Shown here piece after piece: positions 61,356-64,000 of a DNA stretch of 64,000 nucleotides. The translations under genes and the position numbers were made by a program. The notes under the pieces are model-generated. The model saw nothing but the letters and a program-made list of their open reading frames with translations. It was not told the DNA's origin and searched no databases. The stretch is from UBA4421 sp002704225. GTDB taxonomy: Bacteria > Pseudomonadota > Gammaproteobacteria > Pseudomonadales > Azotimanducaceae. Position 1 is the stretch's first letter, and every line of letters begins with the position of its first letter. The DNA is taken from assembly GCA_902556425.1 (NCBI GenBank), contig CACDWG010000006.1:72157-136156 (forward strand). The letters run 5' to 3'.

Positions 61356-62131
61356 TCGTTTAGGCGCGATGCAAAGTCGGTCACCAGACGGGCGAACAGA
61401 TCAGGCCGATAAAAAATCGAGCCGTGGCCGGTCATTTCCATGACCTCAAAGCGCGCGCCGGGGATCAGCTGGGCAATTTCCTGAGCCGCAGCGAGGTTCA
61501 TGTCTTGACGACCGCAGGCCACCAGTGTGGGTGTCGTGATGTTGTGCAGTAATGCGTTGGTATCGCCTTCACGCTGATGTGCGGTATGGCAGAGTAGAGC
61601 CGCGTCCCGATTTTCATAAAATCGCCAATATTTCTGCCGTTCAGGCATCGCCTGTCCTGCTGCCTCAAGCAGTTCGGCGGCCTGAGCGCCAAGTGCACCT
61701 TGATCACCTTGGTCGACCGGTGGCGTTAGCGCCACGTCGAACATGGCCAGCCCGCTGAGTTGGTGGGGGTGGCGCAGGGCGAACTGAGCCGCTGTGCGGG
61801 CGCCGTAAGCCACGCCAAGCACAAAGGCTTTGTGGATATTCAGATGCTGGAGCAAACCCGCAAGATCGTCGGCGTACTGTGCAAAATTAAATTGCGTCTC
61901 ATCGCCCCAACCAGACCTTCCCGTGCCTCGCAGATCAAAGCGGAGCACTTGGTAGCGTTGCAGTAAGGAGTGCAGAACGATTTCCCAGCAGGTCAGGTTG
62001 TGGCTGGCCATATTGATCAGGGCCAAAACCGGTTTGTTGGGCTCACCCTCGAGTACGTAGTGCAGGTCGATGCCGTTTATCTGGGCCACGTTTCCCAGCT
62101 GATCGTATGGCGTGGATGGTTGTTGGCTCAT
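61349..62131 (-). CDS. Alpha/beta hydrolase
   Basis: 260-residue alpha/beta-hydrolase of the 3-oxoadipate enol-lactonase-like kind. 'ALINMASHNLTCWEIVLHSLL' (core 'NMASHNLTCWEIVL') gives the oxyanion strand, and 'VLRFDLRGTGRSGWGDE' precedes the elbow 'AFVLGVAYGARTAAQFAL', where the usual nucleophile Ser is replaced by Ala-Tyr-Gly ('GVAYGA'). The acid and base are near 'VACGRQDMN' and 'TGHGSIFYRP'. The missing Ser/Cys/Asp nucleophile makes ordinary hydrolysis doubtful; a non-hydrolytic or pseudoenzyme role is possible. Its ATG overlaps the upstream dehydrogenase stop (ATGA), so the two are co-translated. Confidence 0.83.
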   Translation of the reverse strand: MSQQPSTPYDQLGNVAQINGIDLHYVLEGEPNKPVLALINMASHNLTCWEIVLHSLLQRYQVLRFDLRGTGRSGWGDETQFNFAQYADDLAGLLQHLNIHKAFVLGVAYGARTAAQFALRHPHQLSGLAMFDVALTPPVDQGDQGALGAQAAELLEAAGQAMPERQKYWRFYENRDAALLCHTAHQREGDTNALLHNITTPTLVACGRQDMNLAAAQEIAQLIPGARFEVMEMTGHGSIFYRPDLFARLVTDFASRLNDG

Positions 62132-63321
62132 GCGTCGGGCAATCCCAGCACGCGCTTGGCGATAATGTTCATCTGTACTTCCTTCGTTCCGCCGGCAATG
62201 GTCAGCGACTTTTGTTTCAGCCAGTTCCGCGTCGCGTCGATTTCGTCATCGGTAAATGCGTCGCCCACCCAACCGGCGCCTTGGGTGCCCATGGCGGCGA
62301 CCAAAATTTCATCGCCTTCCTGGGTGATCAGTGCATTGGAAAGCTTCACCGCCGAAGACGCAAAGCCCGGCGCGCTGGCGGCGGTTTCCTGTATCACTCG
62401 TTGCTGGGTGAGCTGCTGAGCTCTGAAGGCCAATTGGTGATCCAAAACCCGGCTTCGTAGGGCTGGCTCGCTGATGCGACCGGTCTCATCCGAGTGATAG
62501 CGCTTGACCAAATCCGGCAAGGGGCTGGCCACGGATCGCCCCCCTTGGGAGCCGGAGGTGTTGATGCCCGCATGGGTGGAACGCTCGTATTGAAGCAGGC
62601 GCTTGCCAACAGTCCAACCTTTGTTGACGCCGCCGATGATGTCGTTTGACGGTGCTAGTGCGTCATTGAACACCGTTTCGCAAAACGGCGACTCGCCGGA
62701 GATCAGCCGAATCGGGCTTACTTCAACGCCGGGTTGATCCATGTCGACCAAGATCAGGCTGATCCCTTCGTGTCTCGGTGCCTGAGTGTCAGTGCGAATC
62801 AGCACAAATATATAGTCACAGTGCATGGCATCTGAGGTCCATACCTTGCGTCCGTTGAGTTGGTACTGGTCGCCGATTAGCGCACCGCGACAGGCCAAGC
62901 TCGCCAAATCCGAGCCTGCACCGGGTTCGGAATAACCCATGGCCCAGCCGCCTTCGCCGCGGGCGATACCCGGCAGCCACCGCTGTCGTTGGTCTTCGCT
63001 GCCTAGCTCTAAAATCGTCGGCCCAATGTAGTTCACGCCGCGGCCGGTCAGAGGTGTTCGCGCACCGATGCGTTTCAGTTCTTCGATGAGTATCGGGTAA
63101 AGATCTTTGTCCAGTCCTGCGCCCCCATAGGCTTTGGGCCAGGTAGGTACCGTCCAGCCGCGCTCTGCCATGCGTTCCAGCCACAGCGCGCTGTCCCGAT
63201 CCAAGGGTATTTTGCTGCTGCCCCAGGGCGTTTGGCCCGGCCCGCGCGCGCCTTCAGGGCAATTGTCTGCTAACCATGCTCGGGTCTCTTGGCGGAATTC
63301 ACTGCCTTGGGTGCTACTCAC
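62128..63321 (-). CDS. Acyl-CoA dehydrogenase (second)
   Basis: 397 residues starting at GTG, with AAAAGGAG upstream. 'SEFRQETRAWLADNCP', 'WAMGYSEPGAGSDLASLAC' near residue 130, 'NGRKVWTSDAMHCDYIFVL' near residue 155, and the C-terminal 'AGGTKEVQMNIIAKRVLGLP' parallel the paralogue at 31340. Both belong to the FadE group with 'EVQxNIIAKRVLGL' ends. These enzymes often work as heterotetramers, and the two genes 30 kb apart could pair (speculation). The overlapping downstream alpha/beta hydrolase suggests a two-gene operon. Confidence 0.92.
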   Translation of the reverse strand: MSSTQGSEFRQETRAWLADNCPEGARGPGQTPWGSSKIPLDRDSALWLERMAERGWTVPTWPKAYGGAGLDKDLYPILIEELKRIGARTPLTGRGVNYIGPTILELGSEDQRQRWLPGIARGEGGWAMGYSEPGAGSDLASLACRGALIGDQYQLNGRKVWTSDAMHCDYIFVLIRTDTQAPRHEGISLILVDMDQPGVEVSPIRLISGESPFCETVFNDALAPSNDIIGGVNKGWTVGKRLLQYERSTHAGINTSGSQGGRSVASPLPDLVKRYHSDETGRISEPALRSRVLDHQLAFRAQQLTQQRVIQETAASAPGFASSAVKLSNALITQEGDEILVAAMGTQGAGWVGDAFTDDEIDATRNWLKQKSLTIAGGTKEVQMNIIAKRVLGLPDA

Positions 63322-63558
63322 ACGGTCTCCTTTTCTTTTCGTAATCGAACAGTCGTGTCTTAGCGTCGTTCAAAGCGACCTGTTGTTGGGCAGAACAACT
63401 CAAAGCACGCCTTAGAGCAATGCGAGTTGGGCCGCAGGGGACACGTTGAGTCCCGGAATATACCGTTTATCGGGTTATTTGCGGCTTCGTCGCAACCGGT
63501 TTTTTGTCTGCTGTACACGACGTATGTTGGCCTGACTTCTCAATTATAGGATCGAATT

Positions 63559-63828
63559 ATGTCACGCATCGTACCGCTTTTTCTCGCCCTAGCGACGTCA
63601 GCAGCATTTGCTCCAGCGCTGGTTAGCGCAGAAACCTTGACCATAACAATTGCCGACATTCGTGAAAGCGAAGGTCGACTCATGATTCAAGTGGCCAACA
63701 GTGAAAAGGGATTTGAGTTTTCAGAAGATTCCGCTGCACCGCCGCCCGTTGCCATAAGCCAGCTTGCCGAAGCCGGGGAAATGACATTTGAGGTTACCTT
63801 GCCCCCGGGCCTATGGCCACTTGTTTAA
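63559..63828 (+). pseudogene. Truncated DUF2141-like exported protein, probable frameshift
   Basis: 89 codons with a signal peptide 'LFLALATSAAFAPALVSA' and a start 'ETLTITIADIRESEGRLMIQVANSEKGFE' (core 'GRLMIQVANSEKGFEF') as in DUF2141 proteins, which are usually about 140 residues. After 'TFEVTLPPG' the frame ends in 'LWPLV'. In the +1 frame the same bases read Tyr-Gly-His-Leu-Phe-Lys-His, which fits the family's Tyr-x5-His after 'LPPG', but it too stops shortly. This suggests a frameshift plus further decay. AGGA lies eight bases before the ATG. DUF2141 has no known function. It may instead be a genuine short protein. Confidence 0.55.
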
Positions 63829-63874
63829 GCATATGTGACGCTGACGAGTCTTCGATCAGATACATTCGGTCTTG

Positions 63875-64000
63875 TCAGATACACAGCGCCGCAATCCGTT
63901 TGCCCACTAATGCCAGACAAAGATCCTGGGCGCACTGATCGGCGCGACGATCTAAGACCAAGCCCGTCACCTGCTGTTGGGGTATCAGTTCCCCAACCAT
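63875..64000 (-). CDS. Unrecognised protein, C-terminal 41 codons only
   Basis: The minus strand is open from the window edge to a TGA at 63877-63875. It reads 'GELIPQQQVTGLVLDRRADQ' early and ends 'LALVGKRIAALCI'. It is too short to classify and might be a chance open frame. It converges with the DUF2141-like gene. Confidence 0.35.
   Translation of the reverse strand: MVGELIPQQQVTGLVLDRRADQCAQDLCLALVGKRIAALCI

Noticed and set aside
31340..63321. Two acyl-CoA dehydrogenases considered as a recent duplication
   Set aside because: They share family motifs but differ widely elsewhere, and only one has the Lys-rich insert; an old divergence.
63856..63883. TCAGATACA direct repeat, copies 19 bases apart
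   Set aside because: Only nine bases and inside or beside a possible coding end; too short to call a mobile-element scar.
1..64000. Defence system, prophage, integron, CRISPR array or secretion system
   Set aside because: I looked for nucleases, toxin-antitoxin pairs, reverse transcriptase, integrase and regularly spaced repeats and saw none.

Overview
This 64 kb window reads as chromosome from a free-living aerobic gammaproteobacterium, probably marine and related to the Cellvibrionales/Halieaceae-type oligotrophs. This is inferred from gene content: Prc with a gammaproteobacterial-type Ser/Lys dyad, PdxH, an FKBP lipoprotein, a Coq4 homologue, a DUF5916 outer-membrane protein, an M2 peptidase lipoprotein and many acyl-CoA enzymes. 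Composition is moderately GC-rich and even. I saw no rRNA, tRNA, CRISPR array, insertion sequence, integrase or phage gene. I also recognised no transcription factor in the whole window.

Layout. 0-5.8 kb: an MDR-family reductase (cut by the window edge), an MFS carrier and a class III CoA-transferase on +, facing a dienoyl-CoA isomerase-like crotonase, a glyoxalase-fold protein and a DUF2306 membrane protein on -. 5.9-10 kb: a PaaG-type crotonase, an orphan ModA, an MHS-type MFS carrier and a double-hotdog (MaoC) hydratase. 10-19.7 kb: two TauD/TfdA dioxygenases (one translationally coupled to a shortened acyl-CoA dehydrogenase-like protein), an SDR, an FAD oxidoreductase, an aldo/keto reductase, NrtS, a membrane HExxH protein, a 2-keto-4-pentenoate hydratase-like protein and an amidohydrolase with a membrane-anchored partner. 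19.7-27.8 kb: an SDR, a GPH carrier, a redoxin/haem/copper-oxygenase-like protein, a DJ-1/PfpI protein, a luciferase-like oxidoreductase and an acyl-CoA synthetase with a small companion gene. 27.8-34.5 kb: a two-part crotonase divergent from a CoA-transferase/amidohydrolase pair, an acyl-CoA dehydrogenase, an FBP zinc-finger protein and an MDR dehydrogenase. 34.5-46.5 kb: a luciferase-like protein, an M2 peptidase, a two-RCK membrane protein, two more crotonases, a SPOR-DUF5916 protein and two penicillin-binding-type serine hydrolases. 46.5-55.6 kb: a GMC oxidoreductase, Coq4, a GST, an acyl-CoA synthetase, MFS carriers, an epoxide-hydrolase-like enzyme and a J-domain-like protein. 55.7-64 kb: Prc, FKBP, an MFS exporter, PdxH, an acyl-CoA dehydrogenase/hydrolase pair and a truncated DUF2141-like gene.

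How it fits together. Most of the window is a dispersed catabolic region. Carriers bring in organic acids or lipophilic compounds, oxygenases and reductases modify them, synthetases or CoA-transferases activate them, and crotonases, MaoC and acyl-CoA dehydrogenases process the thioesters. No thiolase and no recognisable 3-hydroxyacyl-CoA dehydrogenase is present, so these genes must feed a core beta-oxidation pathway elsewhere. No substrate can be named from sequence alone. Genes are tightly packed, and many convergent neighbours overlap at their stop codons.

Start codons were moved from the longest open frame to the start best supported by a Shine-Dalgarno sequence or by family boundaries. 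Each shift is stated in its entry. All function calls come from reading motifs without database searches.
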